Shown in pieces: positions 1-10,574 of a DNA stretch of 24,676 nt. The notes beneath the pieces were generated by a model that was given only the letters and a program-made list of their open reading frames with translations, did no database searches and was not told where the DNA came from. The stretch's first letter is position 1, and each line of letters starts with the position of its first letter. The position numbers were made by a program, and so were the translations under genes. The stretch is from Collybiopsis luxurians FD-317 M1. Lineage: Eukaryota; Basidiomycota; Agaricomycetes; Agaricales; Omphalotaceae. The stretch covers positions 1-24,676 of the forward strand of contig KN834912.1 in assembly GCA_000827265.1 (NCBI GenBank), given 5' to 3'.

Positions 1-1050
1 TGACCATATCCCTCAAGGCCTGATCATCGCCTGTTACTTTTCGGAGCTGTAAAAGCAGTAATTTTGCCACTGACAAAGCAGCTGGGAAAAGTAATTCTTT
101 CACACATGCAATATCTCATCTATTACAGCCAGAAAAAATATCAAAAAATATGGAAAAATTCACACGAAAAATTACGTAATCTTCGGCGCCTTTTGTGTGC
201 AAAGAAGATGCCGCAAAATCATTTATTCTACAATATCTTTTGCAGCCTCAAAATTAATTCTTTTTCTTTGGAAAAAAATATTAAAATTCCTGGGAAAAAT
301 TACACATATATCTTTACCTTTTACAGCTGCAAAAGGTTGGACCGGTGGTGGTGACTGTTAGCTGCTTTCTTTTTTGGAAATGATAACTGAATAATGTACT
401 GTGCTGGATTCAAATCTGGAATCACAATTTGAATGTATTAAACACTCTAACTTGGACAGGCTGGGATACAGATGTACACTCTATAGTACATATGCTGCTC
501 ATGGTGAGTGGGAGGCACAAGCGCACAAATTCAGGTGCTTAATGACAAATATAATTACAGGAAGATATAGTGTAACTTGGAGTGACTTCTATTTTAAACC
601 TAAGTGATATTTGTAAGATAGTTGGTGCTGCCAGCAGTGCCAGTGGCCTACTTTGAATACTCCTATTGTTTATTCTCTTCAGCTTCAACCTCCGATATGT
701 AATGCACAGTTTTAAATTGAATGTATGTCTTACATATACAGTATGTTTACTATCATGGTGAGTCTAGAGTGTCCTTGTCTACTCACAGTTACAAGGCTAT
801 GTGGTCATTTGTGTGGATATTGTACAGGCAAAAAAGGTAATTAAGTCAATATTGAGGGATATAATTGTATTCAAGATTAAGGGACTTGTAGCTTGGCAAT
901 AGAGACATAGATTGAGCAACTGCTTGATGACAAGTAAAGCAAGATGGCTGATATTACAAAGAATGAAGAGCGGGTGGTTAAGCTTGATGAGAACTGCAGT
1001 GTGTGTGAGCCTGAGGATGATCATGATGTGTAATTGATGATATGTATGCT
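1..1050. other. AT-rich region without a recognisable gene
   Basis: No open frame here resembles a known protein and the short frames have no codon-level or splice support. From about 60 to 350 two stretches look like diverged copies of one another: each has a TTTTGC start, a run with TGGGAAAA followed by CACAT, and a TTACAGC end. This suggests a degenerate repeat or old transposon DNA. The rest is AT-rich intergenic sequence. Confidence 0.4.
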
Positions 1051-1104
1051 TACATATATATGATTAAGTTTGCACTCACTGTACCTTGCCGAGAAAATGA
1101 TGTA

Positions 1105-1235
1105 CAACTTGGGTCAACCCCAGATTTGACCCAGAGTTGACTAAACCCTGACCCAACCCTACAGCCTGGATCAGGATCAGAATTTTGACTGACCCTAACC
1201 CAAACCCAGGGTTCTTGACCTGACCAGACCATGCA
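1105..1235. repeat. GGGTCA/TGACCC-type degenerate low-complexity tract
   Basis: The stretch is built from many imperfect copies of GACCC/AACCC and its complement (GGGTCAACCCC, TTGACCCAGAG, CTGACCCAACCC, CCTAACCCAAACCCAGGG, TTGACCTGACC). Such clustered short motifs are common in the subterminal parts of hAT-like DNA transposons in mushroom genomes. No matching terminal inverted repeat was found, so the assignment to a transposon end is inference. Confidence 0.45.
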
Positions 1236-1552
1236 CAACCTTAAGCAGGAAACTGTGAGCTGTCCATGAAAATTACAACAGCATACTGTAAGCAGGTAAG
1301 GTAGGGACTTCTAGCAAAGAAAAACAACAACGTCATGAGTTGAGACAGGCCTGGGATCAGTCATCCTATCTTCCCAGTTCATCTCACACAATCAATAATC
1401 CACCAGCGTACTACTATGGCTGTCAGGGAACTTGCGCTAACAGAGAACTTGTAATTTCCAAAATAATGCTTAATTCTTTGAGTTTGACACACTCTATGTC
1501 TTTTGCATTCTGTGTACATTCTTTTTTGTTACTATTTCTCTGTACAGTCTAG

Positions 1553-1690
1553 TGATGTGATGGCTGGGGCCCGGCTCAAAAGCCCCGGCTACAGCTCAGA
1601 TAGCCCCGGCTAGGGCTATAGAATTTCTCAGCCGGGCCCTACTAGACGGCCAGGGCCCGGCTAAAGCTCAGGCCCCAGCTCAATATAGAT
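1553..1690. repeat. hAT-like transposon terminus with GGCCCGGC subterminal repeats
   Basis: The segment begins with TAGTGATGTGATGGCTGGGG and continues with repeated GGCCCGGCT / AGCCCCGGC motifs in both orientations. Terminal TAGTGATG-type ends followed by GGCCCGGC-rich subterminal DNA are characteristic of hAT elements. It lies directly downstream of the hAT transposase remnant, which reads toward it on the minus strand, as expected for the 3' end of the same element. The opposite terminus was not found upstream of the coding remnant, so the element looks truncated. Confidence 0.6.
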
Positions 1691-1743
1691 AAAAATTGTA
1701 AGATTACCTTTAATTACATCTCATTTTTGTCATCAACTGTGAT

Positions 1744-2335
1744 TTAATCAGCGCTGCCACCAGCTAGTATAGATCTATCATACTCCACTGCCAGTCCCTC
1801 TTGATAATCCTCAGTCTCTAATGCAAACTCATCAATAGATGAAATCTCCTTCCGGAATAACAAGTCCTTCTGAATTAAGCACTTCAGAAACTGAAGAGCT
1901 TCAACAATATCACCCTAAGACAGTTCCTATGCTTTGTGATGGTAATACCTGCAGCCGAAAATGCTCGCTCACTGGAAGCAGAGGATGCCATAATTGCAAG
2001 AAAGTCTCGAGCAAGTTATGCCCAGACTGGAAGACATTGAGCATTCATATAAGTATGTTCATTAAAAATGAATATATACAACAGAAAAGAATGACAAACA
2101 CCCCACCACTGAGCAATGAACATTCCCTCGGGAATGGTATCCTTTGAGTGATAGTATTTTGAAAACTCATTAATCCATGGCTCGTGATCTGATAAGGCTG
2201 TCAAAGTATCATCCTCATCACCAGAAAGCTCTCGCAACAAAGCCGACTTTTTGCCACAAGAGTGAGCCTCAGATCAAGATGTATGAGAAGGTGCCGAAGT
2301 GGACTCATACATCTCAACATAGTGTTCCCTGAACT
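1744..2335 (-). pseudogene. hAT transposase C-terminal fragment, broken
   Basis: The minus strand encodes the hAT C-terminal dimerisation region. Recognisable pieces in order are DHEPWINEFSKYY, the IAQWWG core, LPVWA..ARDFLAIMASSAS, SERAFSAAGITITKHRN, and IVEALQFLKCLIQKDLLFR ending in a TAA at 1744. The family norm is a roughly 600-700 aa transposase with a BED finger and RNase-H fold; only about the last 170-190 residues remain. Breaks: a TGA inside the frame near 2273, an interruption after WWG (either an intron or an insertion, not resolved) near 2040-2100, and loss of one base in a G run after TKHRNCLR that shifts the frame. A splice acceptor seems to precede the fragment at about 2333. 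It should make no functional transposase. Confidence 0.8.
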
Positions 2336-2339
2336 ATAA

Positions 2340-2752
2340 AATACAAAGATGAGGGTAAGGAAAATCACATAAAGCTAGAGCGCACAAGTTTTTCAGCCTG
2401 TTCTTGCACTTTCTACTAGTCTAATATACAGTCCTACCTGGAATATTGAACTTTGCTTGAATATGCACATGTGTGCTCGTAATTGTCCGTACACTCAGAC
2501 CGGCTGCTTGTTAAAATTGCCAATGCCCCGAGTAAAATGCTGGATGTGCGAAACAAGCTTTCATAAAAGAAAAACATTTTCTACACTAATACTATGGATA
2601 CATTTTAACTAATTCAAAGGTAAAGTACTAATAACACAGGCCATGTCCAGAAGTCGCCCATAACCTTTTCATTCTAAGTTTCCAGCAATGTAAAACTGGC
2701 CTTTGCCGTAATTCCGGGCTTCTTTAATATTATAGTGGACCAAGTTGAAAAT
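2340..2752. other. Intergenic region, nothing recognised
   Basis: There is no open frame with family resemblance between the hAT remnant and the stop codon of the MFS gene. It should contain the 3' untranslated region and poly(A) signals of the minus-strand MFS gene, but none can be pinned down by eye. Confidence 0.4.
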
Positions 2753-5110
2753 CTATGCGGCAGAAGTATCAGACTCTTTCCGTCTAGCTTCCGCCGGTTT
2801 GGCGACAGCGTTCTTGGATCTGGCCCGTAATTTTGCTCCGAATCTAAGCAGAGTGTGAGCTGGATTGTAAATTTCGTTCAACGGAGATATACTAAACATA
2901 CTTCAGAAAGATGAAAGGAATCGGTGTCATGACCAGAGCTATAAATCCCAGCAATGAAGATGCCCAACGAGGCCCTAATGTATCGTACATCTGACCGGCG
3001 AAGAGCTATGTATGAAGAGTTAGAAGCGGTAATGAAAGCAATGGGAGATCAGATATACCGGGAAACCAGCACCGAAGAGGCTCCGTACAACGGTGTTAGC
3101 GGCGAGCGCAGAGGCCGCCATCATCAGATATGTGTCGATCATATAGTTGAATAGACTCAGCTAGGAGAACGTATGAGAATGATAGTGAGAATTCAAAATA
3201 TTCAGACGCACAAAAATCCAACAGATAGCGAACCCCATTAACCCTCCTGCCATCAGTGGAGCCCAGAAGGAGACGGAAGGGAAAGAGGTCCAGGCGAACC
3301 AGAAGAAAGATATAGTGAATAATGGGGCTGCGATGAGCGCCATTTCGATACGGAATTCCGGAGGAACTGGGTCAGGAGAATAGCGTACTGTCGCCCTTTC
3401 ATAGCGTGGGCTGAAAGTGAGAAGATACTACATCAAAAGAGTGGACAAATTAACAATCGACATGGCGCGATGCGATATGAATCTTACTATTGTAACAGCC
3501 GCCACTCCTCCGAGCATAGTGGGTAGAAACATTAGACCAGAGATACCAGCGTTGAAGCCATGGCCTTGCGTGAACACCACAGGGTAAGCTTCGAAAAGCA
3601 AGTAAAGGCATCCATATACGAACTACCGACAGAGCATCAGCATAAGAAAATGTCAATATATCAAGAAACTCACGCTCATGTACACCGTGGCGGCGAGAAG
3701 CATCGGCTCTTCGAAGAGCATTCGGAACGGTCGAGCTAGAACATGCTCCACTTGTTGGCCTAGCGTCTTTTTATCAAGCTCTTTAGGCGCATAGTAGTTG
3801 CTATCTCCAGTCTCTTTCCGCATCCGACGCGCCTTCTTCACCAAAATAATAGGTCTAGAATGCTGTCAAATTTAAGACACTAAGAAAGAAAGAACACACT
3901 CACGCGTATGTCTCCGGCAGCGTGAGTACAATTAGTACCCAACATACGCCGGCCTGAGAACCTGCGTAAGTTCACAGAGAAGGATATCTTGCATGCCGAA
4001 CTCACAAAGATTGTCAGTACCCAAAAGAGCCATCGCCACGAGGCTCCCGACACATATATGAATCCACCAACGGTCGGTCCAAGGGCAGGACCTGCGCTTG
4101 TAGGTTAGAGAGATTATCTCGTTTGCTCATGCGTTGGAAAGTACTAGCCTGCGAACGGGGCGACGGTGAAGATGGCGAGCGCCTTTCCACGACTCTTTGC
4201 GTCCCAAATGTCGGATATCAGAGCGCTGGGGATAGTTTCTAAGTATTCGGCCATAGATAGCTGTATAGCAGAGCTCGACTCACCCAGAGTTTGACAGTGG
4301 TGCGGCGGCGAAGGTTCCGCCCAAGAATCGAAATACTAAAATAGATGCCGTGTTTTTCGCCAACGCCATTCCAACTTGGAACATCTGCGCATGACGATAA
4401 GGAATCCTCCAGGAATACACAAAATCATTGCGAGCTTACCGTGTATACGAAGAAGGTTCCGATAAAAATTGGTTTTCGTCCGAATTCTAATGGAATTGTA
4501 TTGATACAGAGCAATAGAAAACCACAGGTTCTCGCTGCTCACCTTCAGAAAGAGGGCCCCACAATAGTGGTCTGAACGACAATTAGCCATGTTCAAAATG
4601 AACTTCTCGAACACCCACCCTACGCAGTATCCAGCGACAAAGAGGGATATTGTCAAAACGGCCACTTCCTCAGAGAGACCAAATTGTTCGATGAATGCTT
4701 GTTCGATCCCAGATGCTATTACCAAATAAGCCCAGGTTCACGAATTTGGATAGAGCCCATAAACATGAACACCTACGCGCAGAACTCGCAAACGTCCTGG
4801 GGAGACAATTAGCACGTGCTCATAACGTTGAAGAAACAGAAGCCACACACGCGTTCAATACTAGCATCCCTCCTAAAAGGGTTAGATACCATCTTTTAAG
4901 CGTTGACCAATTCTGTAAAGTAGGCTGTGAATTACAAGCTTCCCGAAACTATTCATCCTAACGTACCTGCGGGTTCTCCACATCACCGAGGTCAAAAGTA
5001 ACTAAATACTTATCCCGCTTCTCCGAGATTTCATTTTGCACTGCGGCTGAAGGTCCTGCGGTGTGTTCCTCCGCGCGAGTATCCGACGAAGTGCTGGAGC
5101 GAGTGGACAT
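2753..5110 (-). CDS. MFS multidrug/polyamine-type transporter (DHA1 family)
   Basis: Predicted 513-aa, 12-helix major facilitator of the fungal drug:H+ antiporter (Flr1/Tpo1-like) group, expected in the plasma membrane and exporting drugs or metabolites by proton exchange; the substrate cannot be read from sequence. Sixteen exons (high to low): 5110-4967, 4912-4851, 4796-4777, 4715-4619, 4571-4543, 4486-4440, 4384-4284, 4225-4149, 4091-4006, 3953-3904, 3854-3674, 3622-3488, 3427-3212, 3160-3059, 3005-2902, 2843-2753. The sum is 1542 nt with no internal stop. Diagnostic parts: polar N-terminus with DVENPQNWS (about 43-51), the motif-A-like GPLSEEFGRKP (113-123), VAPFAGPALGP, LPETYAP, a central cytosolic loop with [12 protein letters not shown], then [15 protein letters not shown] and a basic C-terminal tail. 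The ATG at 5110 is preferred over an upstream in-frame alternative start at 5170, which would place the start very close to the TATA box. Intron 8 has a GC donor. The gene looks intact. Confidence 0.93.
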
Positions 5111-5206
5111 GATAGCTGGATGGGAAAAGAATGGAACTACAATGTGCCGTACACGAAGCTTTATTACCAATGTTAATCCGCGAAGGAACGGATTGAGTGG
5201 CTCAAC

Positions 5207-5212
5207 TTTATA
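5207..5212 (-). promoter_or_regulatory. TATA box of the MFS transporter gene
   Basis: TATAAA reads on the minus strand about 100 bp upstream of the ATG at 5110. Position and sequence fit a basidiomycete core promoter; there is no transcript evidence. Confidence 0.45.
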
Positions 5213-5225
5213 AAAAGTGATGACA

Positions 5226-5748
5226 GTTTAGCCACGGATAATTACCTTGTTTGACGTTCAGAATGATATCATGCCCCAAATGCTGACTCAACTGCCTCCA
5301 CCAGTTGCTTTGACATCGCAAAGGTCTTACTAAGTACTGCAAGTCCAAGCCTCCCTTAATAAACGAATAACTAGTAATTCGCAAAGAGTAGCAGTAGCCA
5401 AGTGTCGCCCGAATTGGGGTCCGTAAGTCTCGGACCGGAAAGCGCGTGACTATGTAATGACTCGACGCGTCACGACCTGGGATCGATCGCGCTCCGCCAG
5501 GCACTCACAAAAGCGTATAATAGTTGAATGACAGTGAATGAGGAGAGTGGCTCAAGGAGTCCCTGCAGATTTTCGATACTTGCCGAAACATCTTTGCGAG
5601 TTTTCCAAAGTGAACTGTAAATCAACTCACTCAGCGACCGCTTGAAAATTGCAAGGCAACGCGCCTCAGCAATAAATAGGCACATCATCCAGAATAAAAG
5701 GTACGCTGATATTGTACAAATCCCAATAATGCCCAGTGAAAAATTGGC
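5226..5748 (-). other. Unassigned coding-like segment between MFS and DUF6534 genes
   Basis: On the minus strand a 93-codon open frame (5748-5470) follows the TAG of the upstream DUF6534 gene without a gap and in the same frame. It encodes a hydrophobic segment (SLGIIGICTISAYLLFWM) followed by an amphipathic stretch (AIFKRSLSELIYSSLWKTRK, then a leucine-rich helix). It ends near a possible donor, TTTTGTGAGT. Further down, another open frame contains SNWWRQLSQHLGHD and ends at a possible donor at 5245. The composition looks protein-coding, but the family was not recognised and no start or full exon chain could be built. It could be a decayed membrane-protein gene, 3' UTR of the DUF6534 gene, or exons of an unannotated gene. 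Confidence 0.3.
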
Positions 5749-7948
5749 CTAAAAGTAACCGTGTTCTCGCCCCATATTCTGTCCCCGACCAGACTCTAAA
5801 TCTGCAACCAAAGTAGGATCATAGCGAGATACAAAATCCTCAACTGCTTCCGGCGGGGAATCAGAGGACTCAGAACGAACCCTCGCCTTATCGATGTGAT
5901 GATAAAATTGGCCGTTATCACTATCTTCTCCTATTCGAGAGGACACATCCGATGCTCGATCCCGCGGAGCTGGAAAGTCCAGCCCCAGTCTGATTGATTC
6001 CGAGGTGAGGTCCTTGTCCACATTCGTATGAAACGAACGTGGTCCATGCTGCATGAACGCTGAATGTGGGTCTGAATATTTCCGTTTCTGCATATTTTCT
6101 GGACCCTTAATCTGAAGGCGAACATTAGCAGAGTCATCGAGAAAGCACGGGACAGAACCCACCGCTCGAGGACTGTTGATACTGCTGTCCAGCTGAAGCA
6201 AATCCCCAAAAGAATATATCAGGGAAAGGAACGAAGTTATATACATTAAAAGCGCACCATCGAAGACGTCGTTATCGTCGTAAATGTTTTGAGTTCTGTA
6301 GATTCAGAATGGTTCTCAAAGAGGGCATTCTGAACTACTTGTGTGCTCTGTGCAGGTCGCGAGTTGAGCCTTAAACACCCACGCTTAGATGGTGCGAAAG
6401 TAGACACGCAGACATGCTTACGAGGCCAAGAGAGAATTCGTGTACAGTTTCGAGATATTGAGGTCCCATATGAAGAAGCTAGACAAAAATCGGTTATACG
6501 TTACCATGAATACAATATCACTCGAGAACTGACTATGGTGCTCCCTAAAAGAGATTCATGGGTTCTGAGTAACGTCTATAACTGCGGTTCAAATACTCTC
6601 ACTTTTGTCGTAAGAAAGACAATCATGTCCAACAAGACAGCAAGAACCGTGAGTACTCCAGCCTGGACACTGACTATAGACAAGAGGCGAAATTTCTGCT
6701 TGAGCGATTTATGTTGGAATTAAAGCAATAGAGACGTACGCCGTATGACTCGGTTAACATATGGATCCATAGCAACATTTTGCGTCTTTCGTTTTCTCAA
6801 CTGGAAGACACGCCGAGATTGGCTTAAAATTCGAATATGTAAAGCAACGTTGGCATCTAAACTCACCAACGAAATCACGATTGTAAGAGTAATCAAAACA
6901 TCTGTCGCCCCAGATGAAGCAAGCCAGAGAATCACGGGAGGCTCTACTAAAGATTTAGGCCCCCGACTGAACGGATTATCAGTTATGCTTGAGATTGAAA
7001 GCCAAGCGCCGCCGACTGTATATCGATATGAGCACCGAAGCTCCCGTTCAAGGAGGTAGTTGACCTCTCACCTAAAGAGGACAAGGCCGCAATTGTAATT
7101 ACGATGCTCAAAAAGGATGATTTTGTAATTTTCTTAATGCGCCATGCCATGAATAACTGTACCGGTGTCGATATCAACGCCTGTGATTATTATGAACCGG
7201 ATGGACTTCGTAGCGTAGCAAAGGGATCGACGTACTGTTGTCATCGCGTCTAATATGATAGAGAAGAAAGTGAATCTCCAAATCAAAGAACACAGTAATG
7301 AATTTTACCCGCAGGAAGAACTACCGGTGAATGAGAGGGAAAGAAGATCGTGAGGCGGGAATCAAGACTCACACTTTGGTGCAGATGGGATCGGGGAACC
7401 TGATAGGTCTGTGAAGCGTCACTTTTATTGCTAAAATTCAGAGAATGACATACCATAGTGAGTGATCAAAGGTTCGTAGACCAGGGCGATGTCAAAAATT
7501 GAGTTACAGACTTCGGCGAGCATCAGGTAAAAGACCTGATCGGGTAACAATGGTGAACCAATGTTTCCAACGCATGAGAGAGACGCATACTAAGAGTTTA
7601 AACCACCAGCGGTCCCTTCATATATGTGATAAACCCGGCCACTGCTTCACGTTAAAAGACCATCACAGTACCTCTTATAAGTTTGAAAGTAATAAATTGC
7701 CTGATAAGCTCAACGGTGAGAACATGATCGCGGTCGTAAACCCCTTTTACTCACCTGCACGGAAGTAACCTATGCAAAAACTTGTATCAAGGGACGAGTC
7801 TCTTCTAGTGAAATTTGTAGCTTACACCGAGCAAGCCCATATTAAGAAACGTTCCGATTAGCAAAGGGGCAAATCTGGGTTAATGTTTGTAAGTTGACGA
7901 TCTCAATGAAGAGCGATTTGCTTACATGCTTCCTGGTGAAACGCTCAT
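5749..7948 (-). CDS. DUF6534-domain seven-helix membrane protein (copy A)
   Basis: Predicted 388-aa protein of the Agaricomycete DUF6534 family, whose function is unknown. Sixteen exons (high to low): 7948-7926, 7874-7826, 7769-7755, 7700-7672, 7615-7591, 7535-7454, 7399-7373, 7320-7309, 7249-7236, 7180-7072, 7015-6867, 6800-6740, 6673-6603, 6544-6534, 6478-6422, 6181-5749 (1167 nt). Family landmarks: LLIGTFLNMGLLG (helix 1), YKRDRWWFKLL, IFDIALVYEPLITHYG, ALISTPVQLFMAWRI (helix 3-4), ILWLASSGATDVLI, RVIRLSVQAGVLT, IWDLNISKLYTNSLLAS (helix 7). A long hydrophilic, probably cytosolic tail of about 140 residues ends in GREHGYF. Nine exon lengths (49, 15, 29, 25, 82, 12, 109, 71 and 11 nt) plus a 57-nt exon equal those of the two copies at 11-17 kb. 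The intron before the tail is 237 nt, so the tail junction (6181, or 6184) is the least certain part. A long plus-strand frame over 6343-6723 is only the antisense of these exons. Confidence 0.85.
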
Positions 7949-8002
7949 AATGAAACGAAAGGGGAATCCGGTCGGAATTAGCTTCCTGAGCTTCGAGAGG
8001 GA

Positions 8003-8021
8003 TTTATATCAGGGATTTATA
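8003..8021 (-). promoter_or_regulatory. Twin TATA-like boxes of DUF6534 copy A
   Basis: Two TATAAA motifs read on the minus strand (8008-8003 and 8021-8016), 55-73 bp upstream of the ATG at 7948, each followed by TCCC. Confidence 0.4.
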
Positions 8022-8334
8022 GAGTAACGCCTCGAAGTATAGCCTTGATTGCCAGACGATTAGTGTTGAAATCGAGTACTACCGTTCGTTTGTTCGTTGG
8101 TACATGGGCAGAATCAGCGCATTGAGTGCGCTCCAAGTTGCGTACATATCACGTCCTTGACTGATTCATTCAATTGCCTTTCCGTTCTACCGACCTCGGG
8201 CGTGTGTATGATATTGCAGGCTTTAATGATGAAAGTAGGAATGAATGTGATGTTCCACAAATATGCCAACGCAACAAGTTTCAATTTTCCGCTGAGTGGC
8301 AGCATTTGGGTTCCTGTCGGTGATTTCGCCACCT

Positions 8335-8520
8335 CTGCCTTCTGATGTGAACGGCGCAGCGCAGAATGTAATACACAATTGGATCTTTTTCGGGCTAAAG
8401 GCTATGAATGTCTAAGGTTATACTTTCCGTTTTGCCTGAAGTCGAATGTAGTGGGATTTTGAGAGGGTCATTCTGAGATCAGCCAAGCGACCGAACGGTG
8501 AGGATGGGCAAGTTGTGCCG
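8335..8520 (+). repeat. Decayed duplicate of the 10.4 kb segment
   Basis: Two islands match 10395-10500: CCTTCTGATGTGAACGGCGCAG against CCTTCTGATGTGGACGACGCAG, and the shared GATCAGCCAAGCGACC followed by a GATGGG-type stretch. Order and rough spacing are kept. In the 10.4 kb copy this segment reads as an open protein tail; here the frame is not maintained. It is part of a larger duplicated block that includes the module at 8690-9000. Confidence 0.45.
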
Positions 8521-8689
8521 AATTAATGGACATCATCATGGTCCCCACGTTACGAGACATCCTAAGGTGACCACACGTGACGATCCTCTCATCATTATTA
8601 AAATTGTATATGAAATTTCAATTCAATTTATTATCGGCCACTTCAACGAACCCTTCTACCATGTAGTTCAACGATAAACGCTAGGAAGT

Positions 8690-9000
8690 TGATGAAACTT
8701 CTGTCGCAGATCTACTGAATTGGGTGTGATTGTCACTAAATTAATCATTATCAACGCTTCCAGCCGAATTCTACTTGGAATTTCGCCAGACTCTTGACTC
8801 AGCTCGTGGGCACTCTACATTACCACAATATAAATAGGCTGCTCTTGCCGTGACTCTTGACACAAGTGCTGTTAAGCCACCTTCTAACTGCTTTAGGCTT
8901 GGCCTGGGAGTCATACCAAGCCATTTGAGCGGACTGAGCGGAGCCTTTCCAGTTTTTATAAGATCTTTTCTTGCACATTGAGACTAATATAACGAGACAT
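8690..9000 (+). repeat. Relic copy 1 of the DUF6534 upstream module
   Basis: Diverged homology to the upstream regions of the two plus-strand DUF6534 genes. Shared landmarks in order are GATCTACTGAATTG, CAACGCTTCC, GTTAAGCCACCTTCTAACTGCTTT, GAGCGGACTGAG and CACATTGAGACTRA; the last three are best matched at 14560-14690. No DUF6534 exon follows in the next 2 kb, so this copy appears to have lost its gene. Confidence 0.5.
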
Positions 9001-9940
9001 CAGATAGGGTTAGAAGGTGGAATCTCATACACTTTGTTGATAATGTACGCAAAAATATGCAGTCACTGGTAACCGTGATAGTGGTCGAATCCTTAACTTC
9101 CAGGTAACTAGTGTTTGAAAGTAGGCTACTGCGCTTCATGGGAAGTTCCAGCCTGGAAAAGCTCTACGGTTTGACGTAGAACAATATCATGTCCCTGCAA
9201 GTTGCAGGAGCTGAAAATGATTGATTTCGAGTGCGAGGTTGAAATGAAACTGAAAGAATTCGGAAATAAGCGCTATAACTTACGGACAATCTGGTTTCTG
9301 AACGGGAATAAGCGCCGGTGACAAAAACGAGTTTCCTTTTCTTCAGTCCAGACTCGCAACTGATGTATTAATGACTTGGCATTGATATAATCAGAGCAAC
9401 ACAAGATCTTATGTCTTTGACGCCTTAGAAGCATAGAAAACTGGTTAATCACTGGTCAAATATGCAAGGACACTTTTACTTAGTTTGGACTGTGCTAGGC
9501 CCCAGGCTTGAATTGAACCTATTCCACAATGTTCGGCCTCGGCCACTATCTCATCGATGTTCCCTTGTCTTAGCAGAAGATCCGTGAGCTTCACAGGTAC
9601 TGAACTCGAACACTTCTGATGAACGATTATTTTTCCATAGAAATCGCTGGGTCGGACTCAATATCTTTGCTGTGAAATAAGACTGCGAAAGAGTGTGCGA
9701 AATGAATAAGCAGGGCGTTTCCTGTATTAATAGTTCATTTATTGATGATGGATTAACGCCCACTCCGTGGGTTATGGGAAGATTGATCTATAGAAATTTT
9801 GCCCAGAGAATTGATAGGTGAACGTGACTTGGGGGAAAGAATTTTGTCATAGGGAAAGCTTTTTTGAACTATTTAGCCTCTACCAGGTTAGAACGCTCAT
9901 TACAGATAAAGTCATCACGAAATTGGGCTAAACTTTATAC
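9001..9940. other. Intergenic region, nothing recognised
   Basis: Neither strand shows a family match, a splice-supported exon chain or a clear repeat. The short open frames look like chance. Confidence 0.4.
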
Positions 9941-9943
9941 CAT

Positions 9944-10273
9944 ATGACACAGAGGTATAGTATATTGGAAAATTTGGTGGTGAATAACCCAGGGAGTGCT
10001 TGTAAATCGTTCATATGTGTTGTAGCTGGCAGTTTGTTTGTCGCAGCAGTTAGCAAAATTGATGAGACTTATTGGTGGACTGAACTCAATGTAAAAAAAA
10101 AATTAATATTATTTGGGCGCTTGAAGATCTCATTGCGACACTTTCCGACTTCCCACCCAGTAGCATATGTCTTGTTTTCGATATATACGATTACGATATT
10201 CAATCCAAGCAAGAGCTCCTAATTGTAACAACTTCCTCAGCAGACGATGTGGAGCTGTCTTCTTTGAGTAATT
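9944..10273 (+). other. Orphan coding-like segment
   Basis: An open frame from the ATG at 9944 is followed, in a shifted frame after an A9 run near 10092-10100, by about 50 codons starting WALEDLIATLSDFPPSS and ending in ELSSLSN and a TAA near 10273. The leucine-spaced, acidic character is reminiscent of the distal part of mushroom F-box/leucine-rich proteins, but no F-box is visible and the similarity is weak. The A-run may have shifted the frame. Best treated as a possible gene fragment of unknown identity. Confidence 0.2.
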
Positions 10274-10394
10274 AAGTTTTGAGGCGCCGATAATATTTTC
10301 TATTTCTGTAACCCCAAGCTCGAAGGTCTAAGTCATTTTACAAATTGCTGTAATAACGTCCAGCTTGATCAGCCCGTACTAGGATTCTATTTCC

Positions 10395-10512
10395 CAGAGC
10401 CTTCTGATGTGGACGACGCAGGGGAGTTTGACATACATAGTTGTTCGAAGCCTTCTGACATCGGATCAGCCAAGCGACCAAGATGGGGAGGGGGTGCGTG
10501 GCTCCCTGGGTA
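10395..10512 (+). repeat. Open tail-like segment duplicated at 8.3 kb
   Basis: This reads as an open frame, EPSDVDDAGEFDIHSCSKPS then DIGSAKRPRWGG, with a TAA at about 10512. The PSD..-rich, basic-ended composition recalls the hydrophilic tails of DUF6534 proteins (copy C tail has PSDFSVVVSRS), so it may be the last exon of a lost copy. The same segment, decayed, lies at 8335-8520. Confidence 0.35.
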
Positions 10513-10574
10513 ACCGTAACCTGAGCACACCCCTCGACATCCCCGTTGTTGTGGGCTAATCCTGAACAGGGGCA

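Noticed and set aside
6343..6723. Plus-strand open frame of 126 codons and a second one to 7059
   Set aside because: They are antisense to the spliced exons of DUF6534 copy A, whose family motifs and splice phases are clear.
8097..8345. Overlapping open frames on both strands upstream of DUF6534 copy A
   Set aside because: No family resemblance, no splice chain and frames on both strands; most likely chance.
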